Shown here: one piece after another, positions 32,572 to 44,020 of the stretch
Layout of the letters: every line of letters begins with the position of its first letter
Numbering within the stretch: the stretch's first letter is position 1
Origin: Plasmodiophora brassicae
Taxonomy: Eukaryota > Endomyxa: Phytomyxea > Phytomyxea > Plasmodiophorida
NCBI GenBank assembly: GCA_036867785.1
Contig: CP145409.1
Location: 1,302,001 to 1,366,000 of the forward strand
Direction: 5' to 3'
Length of the DNA: 64,000 bases
Notes under the pieces: generated by a model
What the model was told of the DNA's origin: nothing
The model's input: the letters and a program-made list of their open reading frames with translations, nothing else
Database searches by the model: none
Program-made: the position numbers and the translations under genes

Positions 32572-34443
32572 ATGACGAAGCTGAGCCTGGCGGACAAGGT
32601 GGCCCTCGTCGGCAAGACGGCGACGGTGCTGGGGCGCAATACGAACCAGGCCCGCGGCATCGCCAAGTTCGCGATCGGGTTCATGAAGGGGACGCTCGGC
32701 GCCGGCCCCGACGATTCCGTCTATGACCGCGTCGAGCTGTTCCATACCGACTCGGTCGTCTGCGGCCTGTCGGCCCTGGCGCTGAGGACGAATGCGCCGA
32801 CTGTGCTTCGCGAGGAGGCCCTGAAATACAAGTGGAACAATGGCGCCACTGTCTTCGGTTCAAACGTGTCTGTCGCCCCTGAAAAGGTACAACCTTATTG
32901 CAATGCGTTGTGGTTCGACACCGTTTTAGAAATGTGTTGGCAGGCTATTGCGGCGAACTCGTCCGCCGTTCGCGAATGGGATTCCAACGGCACCGTCTTC
33001 GGGTAACAAGACCGGTGTTTGCATCAGCCCGGCTTTGTCTAATGACGTTATCCAGGTTTAACGGCAAACTCGGGGAAGAGCACACGGCGGGAGAATTTGG
33101 TCATAACGGTATGTAATTTCGATCGGCACCTTGATTAACACCTCAATCGAAGCCGGCGTAGACTTTTACCCGGTTGTTGTTGCGGCGTGTCAGATCAAGA
33201 AAGTCGACGGAAAGACGGCTGCTAAGGCCATGATCATGCTGGACGAAATTCGTGGTCGCCTGGCCGAAGTATTCAGCTTGAAGTCGTACAGAATTGACCG
33301 TAAATGGATCGCTTTAGCTGTGCGATGCAGCGACCTAACCACTTCGTGCCTGTAGATGTCGTCCACGGCGCAATCGCATCGGCTGCGACATACGGTGCAC
33401 TTCTGGACGCCACTGAGGAACAGGTCGGAACGCCCCCCGTAGACTTCCATGTCCCTTGTTGATCCGGCTCCCAGATCGAGAGCGCAATCGGTATGGTTGT
33501 GGCTCATTACATTCCCTGGCGCGCGATTCGTGCTGGACATCAGTTGAGCGATTCCAAAGGCGCAAGCGCAGCGCTCAGCACCGAGGTTGCGATCATGTCA
33601 ATGCAGAGGTCGATGCAAGGTTTCGTCGGCCCGGCAGATATCTTCCGCAACCCAGAGGCGATCTTCCGCCAGTTCGAGCCGAGCCCGAAAGGCAGCGAAG
33701 ACTCGCCATTTGACCTGGCCCTGAGCCACTCCGGCAGCGACTTTGCTGTCATGGGCATGCACTTCAAGCTTGGTCTGTACGAACATCAGTCAGCTGGCGC
33801 GCTTCAAGGTGTCATCAATCTGTTGAAGGGTTCACCGCAGCTCGCGACTTCAGTCGACGGCATCAAGTCAATCAAGGTCGTTGCTTACCAGCCTGCTTTC
33901 GGGATCATCGGCGATCCGGCGAAGCGAGACCCAAAGACGCGACAGTCTGCTGATCACTCGATGGTGTTCATCGTGTCGCGACTGTTGCTGAAGGCCATCA
34001 AGCTTGGACCGAGCAAACTGGCGGCTGCGTCAGACGGCACAAATGACCTGTGGAAGCAGTTGATCCTTACACCAGCCGACTACAGCCACGATGCCCTGAC
34101 CTGCAAGGAGACGCGCTCACTGATGGAACGTATTTCGTTCGAGCATGGTGGCAAAGAGTATGACGAGAAGTACCCGGATGGCATCCCGACGTCCGTTGTC
34201 ATCACTGACGCTAAGGGCGCCGTCCACGACAGCAAGCTCGTCATGTACCCCAGCGGACACGCTCGGAACTCTACCTGCGACCTGTCAGGCATTCTGCAAT
34301 CCAAATTCCTGAAACTCGCCTCCCTCGCGGTCGACGATGCCCCCGCCCTCATCAAGAAGCTGTCAGGACTGAAGTCGAAGACTGCCTCCGATATCGCCTC
34401 GCTCTACGACTGCAAGCTCGTTCTTCGTGACCCTATCGACTAG
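32572..34443 (+). CDS. MmgE/PrpD family protein (2-methylcitrate dehydratase-like)
   Basis: Six exons: 32572-32886, 32944-33002, 33056-33108, 33162-33299, 33356-33423 and 33475-34443; introns 51-57 nt; 533 aa. The first intron is 57 nt and stop-free. The spliced product shows the family hallmarks: KFAIGFMKGTLGAG, EKAIAANSSAVREWDSNGT (family VREWDSNGT), TAGEFGHNDFYPVVVAA (family GEFGHNDFYP), HGAIASAATYGALLDA, QLSDSKGASAALSTEVAI and, late, NPEAIFRQFEPS. MmgE/PrpD enzymes dehydrate 2-methylcitrate in propionate breakdown; the animal relative IRG1 decarboxylates cis-aconitate. Which reaction applies cannot be told. The start is taken at MTKLSLADKV; an ATG in a good context at 32483 is in another frame. 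Confidence 0.88.
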
Positions 34444-34848
34444 AGAGTGCTTCTCGCAAACTTCCATGACTGCGATTACTAAACCTGCGGGCTACGACCC
34501 AAATTCTCTTTGATAATTGTGGGGCAATCCCTTCTCTCTGTGGCGATGGTCTTGGATATGGAGACTACGAGTTACCTAGATCCTGCACTGGGACGTCTAC
34601 CTGGACTATGTACATCCCGACGCTCCTTATGATGGAGTAAGGACGGACTACAAACTGTTGTTTAGTGCTCGTGAAACTTTCAGCATTGACGATTCCCGCG
34701 TCCATGCCCGTCAACGAAGACCACTCAGATGAAATGTAACTTGTGCCGTTATCTGCTCATGCTACGATATGCAGGGCATACGTGTTCTGCACCCTGAGCT
34801 GTCCTTTGAGTGTATTGAGACAGTTATTGTATCGTATGTTCTAACTAA
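34444..34848. other. convergent intergenic region
   Basis: 405 bp between two stops; no gene seen. Confidence 0.5.
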
Positions 34849-36447
34849 TCAGGCAGCACGCTGCGTCTCCGTCTTGAATTCGTGGTTGATAGAGTTAGCA
34901 GGAACACCTTTGACCCAGTCAGGGGCAGTTGGGTGGCGTGCATTCTTGTTGCCTTTCGAACTGCCATGGTCGAACCCGATCGCATGCAGATTCGCGTACT
35001 GCAATGAAGGACAAGTCAGACATTGCATGTACACACGGTGGCAGCAGGAACAGACCATGTCATACATCGCACGCCAGTACGTCGTGACATTGTAATGCAG
35101 GCCCAACTCGGGAACCTCTGCGGCAAGCGCACGTACAGCAGCGTGGACGCGCGGATCGGCCTGCTTGTGGTGCGGCATGAGAGGCCACAAGTGGTGAATA
35201 ACCTGGTAGTTCAGGTAGCCCTGGCAAATAGACCATTAAGACCAACAGCATGGTGATAAACCCAGCAAATGTCACACCATCAGCCAATCAACGAACTGGT
35301 CGCACACGTAGCCAAGCGCTGGGCCCACCGCCTTCGAGTGGCTGTGAATCTGAGGCCACTCAATTCAGTAAAGCACGCGGTTTGAGGAATAGTACACCCT
35401 TACATCGATGGTGCGACGGAGCGACCTTTCGACCCAGTGCTCCCGAACATGGTTGTGCAAGAACGGCATCGTCGTGTGCGACAGGGCGAAGTTCGTGAAC
35501 AGAAGTGAGGCCTCGACACCGGACGCGAAGAAGTGCAGGGCCAGGGTGGACGCCAGGCCGAGCTTCGGGTAGAAGAGCATGAACCAGAGCGCCCAGTGCA
35601 TGATGACAAAGAAACCATCCAACAGCGCCATTCGCATGAGGATGTTCTTCGGGTGCAACCAGAACTGCCAGAAGTGGACAAGGCCCCATACGAGCGCCTG
35701 GTACGTCCAGGCCTGGATGCGCATCATCACAGGGCTGCCCCACTGCGCCGTCAGCGAGTCCAACGCCAGCGGCAGCGTGTCCATGTCGACGTCGGCACCA
35801 TGACGCTGCGGATCGGCATGGTGTCGATTGTGCGCCCGACGCCACCAGTTCGCGCTGCCAGCCTCGCCAATCCCGAACCAGAACGATCCGAGGAATTTGT
35901 TCAGCGTGTGGTTCTTCGACGAGCTCCCATGGTTGCATTCGTGCTGGAACCAGCCGGAACGCTGCATGAACACGCCCATACAGGTGGCGCCGTGAAACCA
36001 TCCGAACCAGGCCCCCGGCGACAACGCGCACCAGGCACCCCATGCGAAGATCGCCCAGATCTCAAACTGGCGCCAGAGGAGGTGCTGCCACGTGTAGTCG
36101 AACATGCCCATGGCTTTCAGGTCGCGCGTCACGGTCTTGAACTTGTTCGACAGGCGCTCGTCGTACGGGCGCTTGGCGCGCATTGCTTTGATTTCCTCAG
36201 GGGTCAGTGAGCGCGACTTGCCCTTGGCCTTCAGCTCCGACAGCTTCTTCAACGGTTCCTTCGATTGCCCATGCAGAGAGTCGAACGCGATCGTGGCGTC
36301 GGCCGGGAATCCCGCATCGGGCGGGTTGCACTGGTTCAGAAGGATCGACCCACCGGGGTGCTTGAAGTCGGTGACATCGTAGACAACGCCGTTGATCACA
36401 ACCTCGGCCTTGCCCTGGCCATGCGGGTACGACTGACGCTGCCCCAT
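34849..36447 (-). CDS. front-end fatty acid desaturase with N-terminal cytochrome b5 domain
   Basis: Four exons: 35404-36447, 35278-35349, 35056-35220 and 34849-34998; introns 54, 57 and 57 nt, the last stop-free; 476 aa. The N-terminal cytochrome b5 domain has VVYDVTDFKHPGG (haem His30) and a second His near FDSLHGQS. The three desaturase histidine boxes are present: HECNH, HNRHH and QVIHH, the last with Gln instead of the first His, which is typical of delta-5/6-type front-end enzymes. Membrane helices flank the boxes. Such enzymes introduce double bases towards the carboxyl end of polyunsaturated chains in the ER, using electrons from b5. Regiospecificity cannot be read from sequence. Confidence 0.92.
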
Positions 36448-36750
36448 GACCTTGCTTGTCTCGTCGCGCGCACGAGCCCAAGATGGAAATGAGAGACACC
36501 ACGGCGTTCTCCGCACCGCACGGGCAACCCCGCTGGGCCGGCACGGACTTTGCAACACCGTCGACGGACAACGAGGGTTCTGCGCGGCGAAGATTTACCA
36601 GTCGACATTGTCTAAAACGGGGATCGCATGTCGCGCTTTCCGACCGGAGCTGGTGGGTGCTGGCAATGCCCCTACGTAGGTTCGGATGCGGCTCCAAGGA
36701 GCGGCTGCAAAACCACGGATGGACTGCCGGCAACAGGGAACCACGCTTGG

Positions 36751-36831
36751 CACGCGGACAGCGTCGCGCAACTCGGGCAGCACACAGCACGCGGACAGCG
36801 TCGCGCAACTCGGGCATCACACAGCACGCGG
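36751..36831. repeat. 37-bp tandem repeat, 2.2 copies
   Basis: The unit beginning cacgcggacagcgtcgcgca starts at 36751 and 36788, with a partial third copy from 36825. It lies in the divergent region between the desaturase and methionyl-tRNA synthetase, about 50 bp before the TATA-like element. Confidence 0.85.
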
Positions 36832-36871
36832 CGTTCTCGGGAAAACGGGTTTGCCACCGTACGGCCAACTC

Positions 36872-36878
36872 TATAAAT
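36872..36878 (+). promoter_or_regulatory. TATA-like element
   Basis: TATAAAT, 65 bp before the chosen start of methionyl-tRNA synthetase. The in-frame ATG at 36877 overlaps it, which argues that translation starts further downstream. Confidence 0.45.
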
Positions 36879-36936
36879 GGAACGGTCTGGCAGGGATCGG
36901 AAAAAATCGATCCCTCGGTCCGCCTCGGACTGTTTG

Positions 36937-39520
36937 ATGATGCAGCAGCTCGGCGGCGTCAGATCAGCAGACATGGCTCCGTCCGCCAGCGTCGGCGAAG
37001 CGCAGCGGCGGCCGGTCCTGCCCAAGGACGGTGCGCGCAACATCCTGATCACGTCGGCGCTTCCGTACGTCAACAACGTGCCGCACCTGGGCAACATTAT
37101 TGGCTGCGTGCTGAGCGCCGATGTGTACGCGCGGTTCTGCCGGCTTCGCGGGCATAACGCCATCTACGTGTGCGGGACGGATGAGTACGGGACCGCGACG
37201 GAGCAGAAGGCGATCCAGGAGGGACTGACGCCTAGGGAGATCTGCGACAAATTCCATGCCATTCATGCTCAGGTCTATGAATGGTTCGGCATCTCGTTCG
37301 ATATTTTCGGACGGACGTCGACGCCGCTTCAGACTGAGATCGTCCAGCGAATCTTCAAGGAATGCGAAACAAACGGCATTGTTCACGAGGATACAGTCGA
37401 ACAGCTGTTCTGCACGAAATGCGATATGTTCCTCGCTGATCGCTACGTTCGAGGTGCGCTCGCTTGTCGCCTGGCCATTTATGATTGGGATGCTCACGGT
37501 GGTGTGTAGGAACTTGCCCTGACTGTGGTCACGTTGGCGCGCATGGTGACCAGTGCGATAAGTGTGGGCACCTGATGACGGCGACTCTCTTGAAAGACCC
37601 GTACTGCGCCAGCGACAAATCGACGCCAGTCATTCGCAAGACGGAGCATCTGTTCCTGGACCTTCCGTTGATGAGCGAGCGGCTGGAGAAGTGGATTGAT
37701 CAGCGCTCGGAGAAGGGGTTCTGGTCGCAGAACTCCATACAAGTGACGAAGGCGTGGATTGCAACGGGTCTGAAGTCCAGATCCATAACGCGCGATCTGA
37801 AATGGGGGGTTCCTGTTCCAAAAGACGGGTTCCGTGACAAAGTGTTCTACGTGTGGTTCGATGTCAGTTCAGTTCGTTGATTTGTGAGATGTATCTCGGT
37901 CCTGATATGTTTGCTGATGAATAGGCCCCAATTGGGTACATGTCCATCACTGCTGCATATACCCCAGAATGGGAGCGCTGGTGGAGGAACCCGGAACAAG
38001 TGGAACTGGTCCAGTTCATGGGGAAGGACAACATTCCTTTCCACACTGTCATCTGGCCATCCGTTCTTCTCGGGGCCGACCAAGGGTACACGATGCTTCA
38101 CCATATCAACACCACTGAGTACCTTCAGTATGAGAGCGGAAAATTCTCAAAGTCGATGGGAGTCGGTGTTTTCGGTGACAGCGTCCAACTGACCGGCGTC
38201 TCGCCGTCGGTATGGCGATACTATCTTCTCGTCAACCGGCCCGAAACGAACGACACCGTGTTCACTTGGGACGATTTTATGCAGAAGAACAATGGTGAAC
38301 TGCTGAAGAACGTGGGCAACTTCGTGAACCGCGCTCTGGTCTTTATCAAGAACAACTTCAGTTCCGTTGTCCCTGAGTGTACGTTGACCCCCGACGATGA
38401 ATCGTTCATTAAGGATATGAACGAACACGCAAAGACGTACGTTGCTCTCCTGGAGAAGGTATGGCTGGTGCTGGGAATAGCCGGCAATTTCTGATTCCTC
38501 GTTAGGTCGAGATCAAGGACGGGCTGAAGCAAGCGATGCAGGCCTCGCACAGATGCAACTTGTATTTGCAAGACAACGCTCCTTGGCATCTAATCAAAGA
38601 TGGTATGCAGATTCGTAACTTACGCAATCATGTTTGCAATTACTCACAAATCTACAGACAAAGCGCGCGCCGGTTCCGTTATCAACGTTTCTGTGAACGC
38701 GGTTGTCCTTCTTGCGACGATGCTCGAACCGTACATGCCCGAGCTTGTTGACAGGTCGGTTCAATGATTGCACCCTATTGGCGTATCTCTTACCAGGGCA
38801 GCAGAATTTTCAAGCAGCTGAACACCGACCGATCGGTCCTGTCTTTGAAGGGTGATGGGCCGTACTTCCGGCATTCCATTCGCTCGGGCCATGTTATCGG
38901 AGAACCGCAAGTGCTGTTTACGAAGATATCCGAGGAACAGATCACGACCTGGCGGCGCCTTTACGCGGGACAGCAACCGGTCGTCGAGGATTTCCCACTC
39001 AACCTCGTCACTGGTGTCATTCGCAGTGTCTCCGAGTACGCTATGACGCGTGTCTCATATTGTTACTCTACTCATACCGGTCCTCTGTAGGCACGAGACG
39101 GCCGAGCACCTCTTTGTGCTGCAAGTCGACATTGGGTCTGAGACGCGACAGATCGTTTCGGGATTGCGAGCCCACTACTCCTCCAATGAACTGCTGAACA
39201 AGAAGGTCGTCGTTCTGACGAACCTGAAGGCGAGCAACTTCCGTGGTGTTCGAAGCGCGGGCATGCTGCTTTGTGGCGTCAAACCGGACGGCAGCCTGGG
39301 CCTGCTTTTGTCCCCCGGCAACGCTGGTGATCGCGTCGGCCCGAAAGGTTACAACTCGCTGACATCATCGATTGAGAAGAAGCACTTCTCGAAGGTCTCC
39401 CCTCATCTTCGCGTGGGCGACGACTCCTTGGCGTACTTCCACGAAACGCCTATCGTCGTTGCCGACACCGGCAACCAGGTCGTTATTGATCGCATCCAAG
39501 GCCCTGCACAGATCAGCTGA
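36937..39520 (+). CDS. MARS1: methionyl-tRNA synthetase with C-terminal EMAPII tRNA-binding domain
   Basis: Seven exons: 36937-37453, 37510-37862, 37925-38458, 38506-38602, 38658-38754, 38805-39035 and 39091-39520; introns 47-62 nt; 752 aa. Catalytic domain: [19 protein letters not shown] (HIGH-type motif as HLGN), [14 protein letters not shown], the zinc knuckle [33 protein letters not shown], and the KMSKS-type motif [10 protein letters not shown]. The anticodon-binding helix bundle includes [13 protein letters not shown] and [17 protein letters not shown]. The C-terminal OB domain ([38 protein letters not shown]) is the EMAPII/Arc1p type that binds the tRNA elbow. It charges methionine onto initiator and elongator tRNAs in the cytosol. 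The start at 36937 (MMQQLGG) or 36973 is undecided. Confidence 0.96.
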
Positions 39521-39615
39521 TCGATTTACCGCTATCGCCGCTCTCACTCGATCTACAATGTAAAATTGTTCAAGGATGTCCTGGTCGTGCGTATCCATAT
39601 TCACAAAACGATAGC

Positions 39616-39621
39616 TTTATT
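39616..39621 (-). terminator. polyadenylation signal of eIF4G
   Basis: AATAAA on the minus strand, directly following the TAG stop codon (39622-39624). Confidence 0.5.
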
Positions 39622-42600
39622 CTAGATCGGTAGGCACAGTAGTCCCTGGAGCGTGCAACGCCACAAGTCAGACCATGGGGGTCAGCCACGAACAACAGGG
39701 TAGTGTGCGTACCTTGGCTTCCAGATTGTGCTTAAACGTGGTCGGCATGAGTTGTTTCGGTTGGAAGAGCCTCTTGAACTCGGACACGTCGACCTTCGTC
39801 CAGATATCGTGCAATTTCTCCTCGCCGCCATGCTTGGCTTTGATCCTTGCCAGCGCGTCCAGGGCGATCATGCCCAGCGCCTGCGTCGTCGTCGTATTCC
39901 GCAGCATGGCAACCACATCAGCGAATGGTAGACTTCCATCGCCGACCAAATCGCCAAGGACATTCGCCAGGTACAGCGGGGCCCTGGGGATATCGATCGC
40001 GATATCGTCAAACTCTTCCAGGAGTGCCGATATGGCAGCCAGCATATCGGACGCAGGGATGATCTCCTTGTCGAGCAGCACGGCCAGGAACGTCCTCAGC
40101 TGCTCCCGGTTGCTGTCCTTCATATCAAACGCGATCGCGATCGCTGTTCGCACGACGAGTCGGTTCCCTGCCGGCCCGATCTCGCGTACGCACAGCAACG
40201 CCTCGTCCACGTCATCGCAGGAATAGTACTCGCGTACAAGCGCATCGACCTTCCTCGATACTTCGTCGTCAACCTCATTGTCTGCGTCGTTCGCCTCCGT
40301 TGTCTCTGGCTCCTCCTATATAGAGGTGCCCATAGTTAACGACAACGGCGTGCTGACAGTGACATTCCTGTACCTGTTCCGGTGCCTCGGCCTCGGGTTC
40401 GTCATCGTGTTCATCGCCGTCGTCCTGACCCCGCATGTCATGCGGGATGCTTCCCCAGCTGAATGATGGTCGCTGATTCGTCTGTTTCGGCGCCCAGGGT
40501 GCAGGTTTCGAAGGTGGCCGCAGGATGGCAGGACGCATGGCGGGCGGTGGACCGGCGAATCGCTTTGTGGGTTGGCGAGCGGACGACCACGGTGACGTCG
40601 ACTTGTCGTTCTGCTTGCGGACGTCATCGAGCATCTTCGGGTCGACGACCTTCTCCCGTCGCAGTCGCCATCGGTTTCTTCGCAGGTCGATCAGGTCCAT
40701 CAGCATGAACCGGAGCCGGGGCAGCAGCGACTTTGATTTGCTCATCGACGTGATGCGGCCAAAGTACTCGTCCATCTTCGCGGGCGACTGCTTGTCGACG
40801 AAGCTGCCCACCGTCTGAATAAACGGAATCAGGCTTTCAACGTCGTCGACACTGCGGCGACACATGGTCATGTTCGTGACGATTCGCGAAGCGCTCCCAC
40901 AGGACTAACCTTTGCGACGCTTCCCAGTTCGTCAGCAGCATTTCGATGCTGACATGAACGACGTGTTCCGCTAGCAATCCGTGCTTAAAGAGCTCGCCCA
41001 TTAGAATGACGTTTCCGGTCTGCCTTGATTTGATCTTCTGCTGCTCTTCGGACAGCTCTGGTTCTTGCAATGATTCTGCTAGCGAGTTAGGGCAAGGTCG
41101 ACAATTGATGCAACCATGTCGAGTGGAACCTAAGTGGGTTCGATCCGGGCCCTGCGTCAGGAGGTGATAGCACCGGGTGATGATCGTTGATCGTACGTCG
41201 ATCTGCTGCCCATCTTCGTTCCTGAACGTGGGCAACTTCGCGGACAGGCGCGCGATGAACTGGGCGTACATGGACGCGAAACTGGCCTCGTCGATCGCCT
41301 TCTCGAACATCTTGGCGCACAAGCGCTCGAGCGTCTCCGCACCGGTCACCGTGATCGTCGCCGCCTGATCCGACAGCTTCATGAACGTTTCCGGCGTCAG
41401 CTTGTTCAGGATGACGAGGATCGCCGACTCGGCCTGTTCGCATTCGTCACGCGACGACTTATCCATTTTCCATTTGTTGTCGCTCTGGTGCAGCCCGCCG
41501 TGTTTCGGCTTATTCTGCACGGCATCGCACACACCCTAAGGATCCCGAGTTCCACGTTATGCGAACGTTCCTTCACCTCGTCATAGCGCCCGCCTTTGGC
41601 CCTGGGCGGTTGCGACCGGTCCCTCCAGTCACGGGTATCGCCACGTCTCTGTCGCGGCTGCTGCGACTGTTCGCGTCGTCGCTGAGGCGCATTTGTTCCC
41701 GATTCATTGTCGGCCCCTCTGGACGATGTCGAGCGATCGGCCCGGGCAGCCGCTGCGGCAAGGACCAAGGCGTTACGGCTCTTGGAAACGTCGACGCCGT
41801 CATCGATGTCGACCTCTTTGGGGACATGGCGCCTGACCAGGCTTCGGTTGCGACTCAGTTGGACTTGGGGTCCACCGCGCGGCGACCCTCTCCAGGACGA
41901 TCGCATCGGTGACTTAACATGGTCGGTTGCGATCGAACTTCGCCTTGACTGTTGCTCCATCAGCTCATCGTAGTGCGGGTTGCCCTGGACGGGGATGCCT
42001 TCGACGCCGACGAGCTCGGCAGGCGGCGTTGTGAACTTGTCGCGGTACGACAGCAGCTGCTCAATGGTGAACACGGTCGGTGTCGGTATCAGCATGTCCA
42101 TCGACATGGAACACGGCGATGATGCCAGCTCGATGTCGTTCAGCGACCGGGATTCACAGAACGTCGAGACGGGCGACGCGGATCGTGCCGGAGACGGCGA
42201 TCGCGCTCGAGAAGGCGATCGAGATCGCGATGGCGATCGAGATTGAGAAGGCGAGCGTGATTGCGAAGGCGACTGTCGAGCACTTCCCAGCACCGTCGTG
42301 ATGGGCGGTGCTGGGGCCGACAGTGTCGCATCAGGAGGTGCCACGGGCGCTGCTCCACTGCGTGCTGCATGGCCACCTCGCTGGCTGGCGTGCGCATAGA
42401 CCTGAGCTGCATTTGCGGCACTGTGGACTGCATGCGCGCCTGCCGGAGCTGCATAGCCATACGAAGGTGCGGCTGCCGCAGTGCTGGGGCTCGCGTAGGC
42501 GGGACCTGCAGAGGCGCCGGCGGCAGCCGCGTATACACCATTGGAGGCCGCCCGGTATGCATGCACCGCCGGCGACACATTCGCGCTTGTGGATGCCGCA

Positions 42601-42767
42601 ATCGCATCAGCGTGTTGAGGATTTGCGCCAGTGGGGGTCGCGTTCGCCGTGCGAGAGTTGGCCGGCGCATCGGGGCGACCTGTCGCCGGGTCGGGCGCAC
42701 CCAGCGGCGGGAATTCCGTAATGGCGGGCTGCCATCTGAACTCGGTGGCGTTCGGATTAAGTTTCAT
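39622..42767 (-). CDS. EIF4G: eukaryotic translation initiation factor 4G
   Basis: Six exons: 41577-42767, 41130-41514, 40910-41078, 40374-40851, 39713-40315 and 39622-39645; introns 51-67 nt; 949 aa. The very N-terminus MKLNPNATEFRWQP fits the PAM2 motif that binds the PABP MLLE domain. A low-complexity Ala/Ser region, an SRSPS-rich stretch and FTIEQLLSYRDKF (close to an eIF4E-binding region) follow. The MIF4G domain has AILVILNKLTPETFMKLSDQ, GNVILMGELFKHGLL, and MLMDLIDLRRNRW; the C-terminal MA3 domain has DDVDEALLCVREIG. eIF4G scaffolds eIF4E, eIF4A and eIF3 on capped mRNA. The first intron could instead use a donor at AAC/GTGG (41 nt); the 62-nt choice fits local lengths better. Confidence 0.93.
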
Positions 42768-44020
42768 CGAGCGATCAAATCGCCATGAACGACCGGGATC
42801 AACAGGTGGCTGGGCGCACTGAACGGGGGAGCCTATCCGAACCACGACGTTCAGGCCGCGCGCGATTCACGACGCCCCAATGAATGTACCGCGATGCGAT
42901 CGAATCGGGGCACGCGACTGGCGCAGCACAATATCTCCGCCGTTGGATCCCGCTATGTACTTCTATACCGACTTGCATCCTTATAGAAACAGGCAGTACG
43001 TGGAAGCATTGCGAGGTGGATACGTTCGCCGTGCACAGTAGTGGCCTGAGCGTGACGGTGCGCAATGTGCCCCGCCGATGCTGCGGCTACAGGGCACTTA
43101 TTCGAGACAAGGTGTCAACGGTATCGTACGCGTGCACATATGAACACCACCTCAAAAGCAGCTCATGTTTGCTTAGCGACTCTGTACACTGATTCCGTAC
43201 CGCTGACTCGCCTATGAGTCTATGACTGCATGGAGTGAAACTCATCCAGTAACTCGTCCCGTTGTGGTGGAACCTGTCGCCGTACACAAGCTTGAGTGGC
43301 AGTATTTCGTCATGCCACGTGCCGTCCGAAGATCGGCATGCCCCGTCAGCACGTCGCGTCGACCGCGATCGTGCTGATTATACTGCTCGCGGTATCCCGG
43401 GTCAAATGCAGACCGTCAAGATCGACATCAACCAGATCGTCATATTGTACAGAAAGGTCGTGACCGAATGCCCGATGGCCACTCGTACACTTTACGTTCT
43501 GGAACCCGGGCTAGATACAACCGGAAGGCGACGTCCTCGTCAAATTGGCGACCTGCCAGTGGATCAACCTGATCATACTTCCATCGCGAGAGCTGTGGCC
43601 GTCGACAAGTTCTGTCCATTGATTAACTGTCTGGTCACAACCGCCAGCCTGCCCGGTAATGCAGAGAACCGATTTATAGCGCTAATGGCGCTTAAACTTT
43701 GCGCCCGGCAAATACAGCGCTCTGCCATGGCGGGTCGAAGTACCTGAAGCGTCCGATCCACCTCACTGCACAGCAGCTTAGGCTCACTGAGTGCTACTGT
43801 GTAGGACACCCTCTTGAGGGGGTATCCTACACAACGCGGGCTACATTTGCTACTATAGCACTATGCCAGCAAGCCAGCATGCCCCGCCGTCACAGAATGA
43901 CATGTCTACCGCCTAGTATACCGAACCTCGGACTGACCCGGGCAAGCAGTCATAACCCAAGGTCTTCCTGGAGTCGAGTTAGCGCCTGCTGCGTCATATC
44001 CTTGACGACGGCCACCCACG
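42768..44020. other. divergent region between eIF4G and the first peroxidase-receptor gene
   Basis: 1.25 kb with no supported gene. Frames at 43262-43747 and 43699-44337 show no motifs. An imperfect hairpin lies at 43801-43830 (separate entry). Confidence 0.5.
43801..43830. repeat. imperfect inverted repeat (hairpin)
   Basis: The arm gtaggacaccctc faces gagggggtatcctac with a short loop, giving a stem of about 13 bp with one bulge. Located 190 bp before the start of the first peroxidase-receptor gene. Role unknown. Confidence 0.6.

Noticed and set aside
43262-43747. 161-aa ORF upstream of the first peroxidase-receptor gene
   Set aside because: Initiates at a non-ATG codon and contains no recognisable motif.
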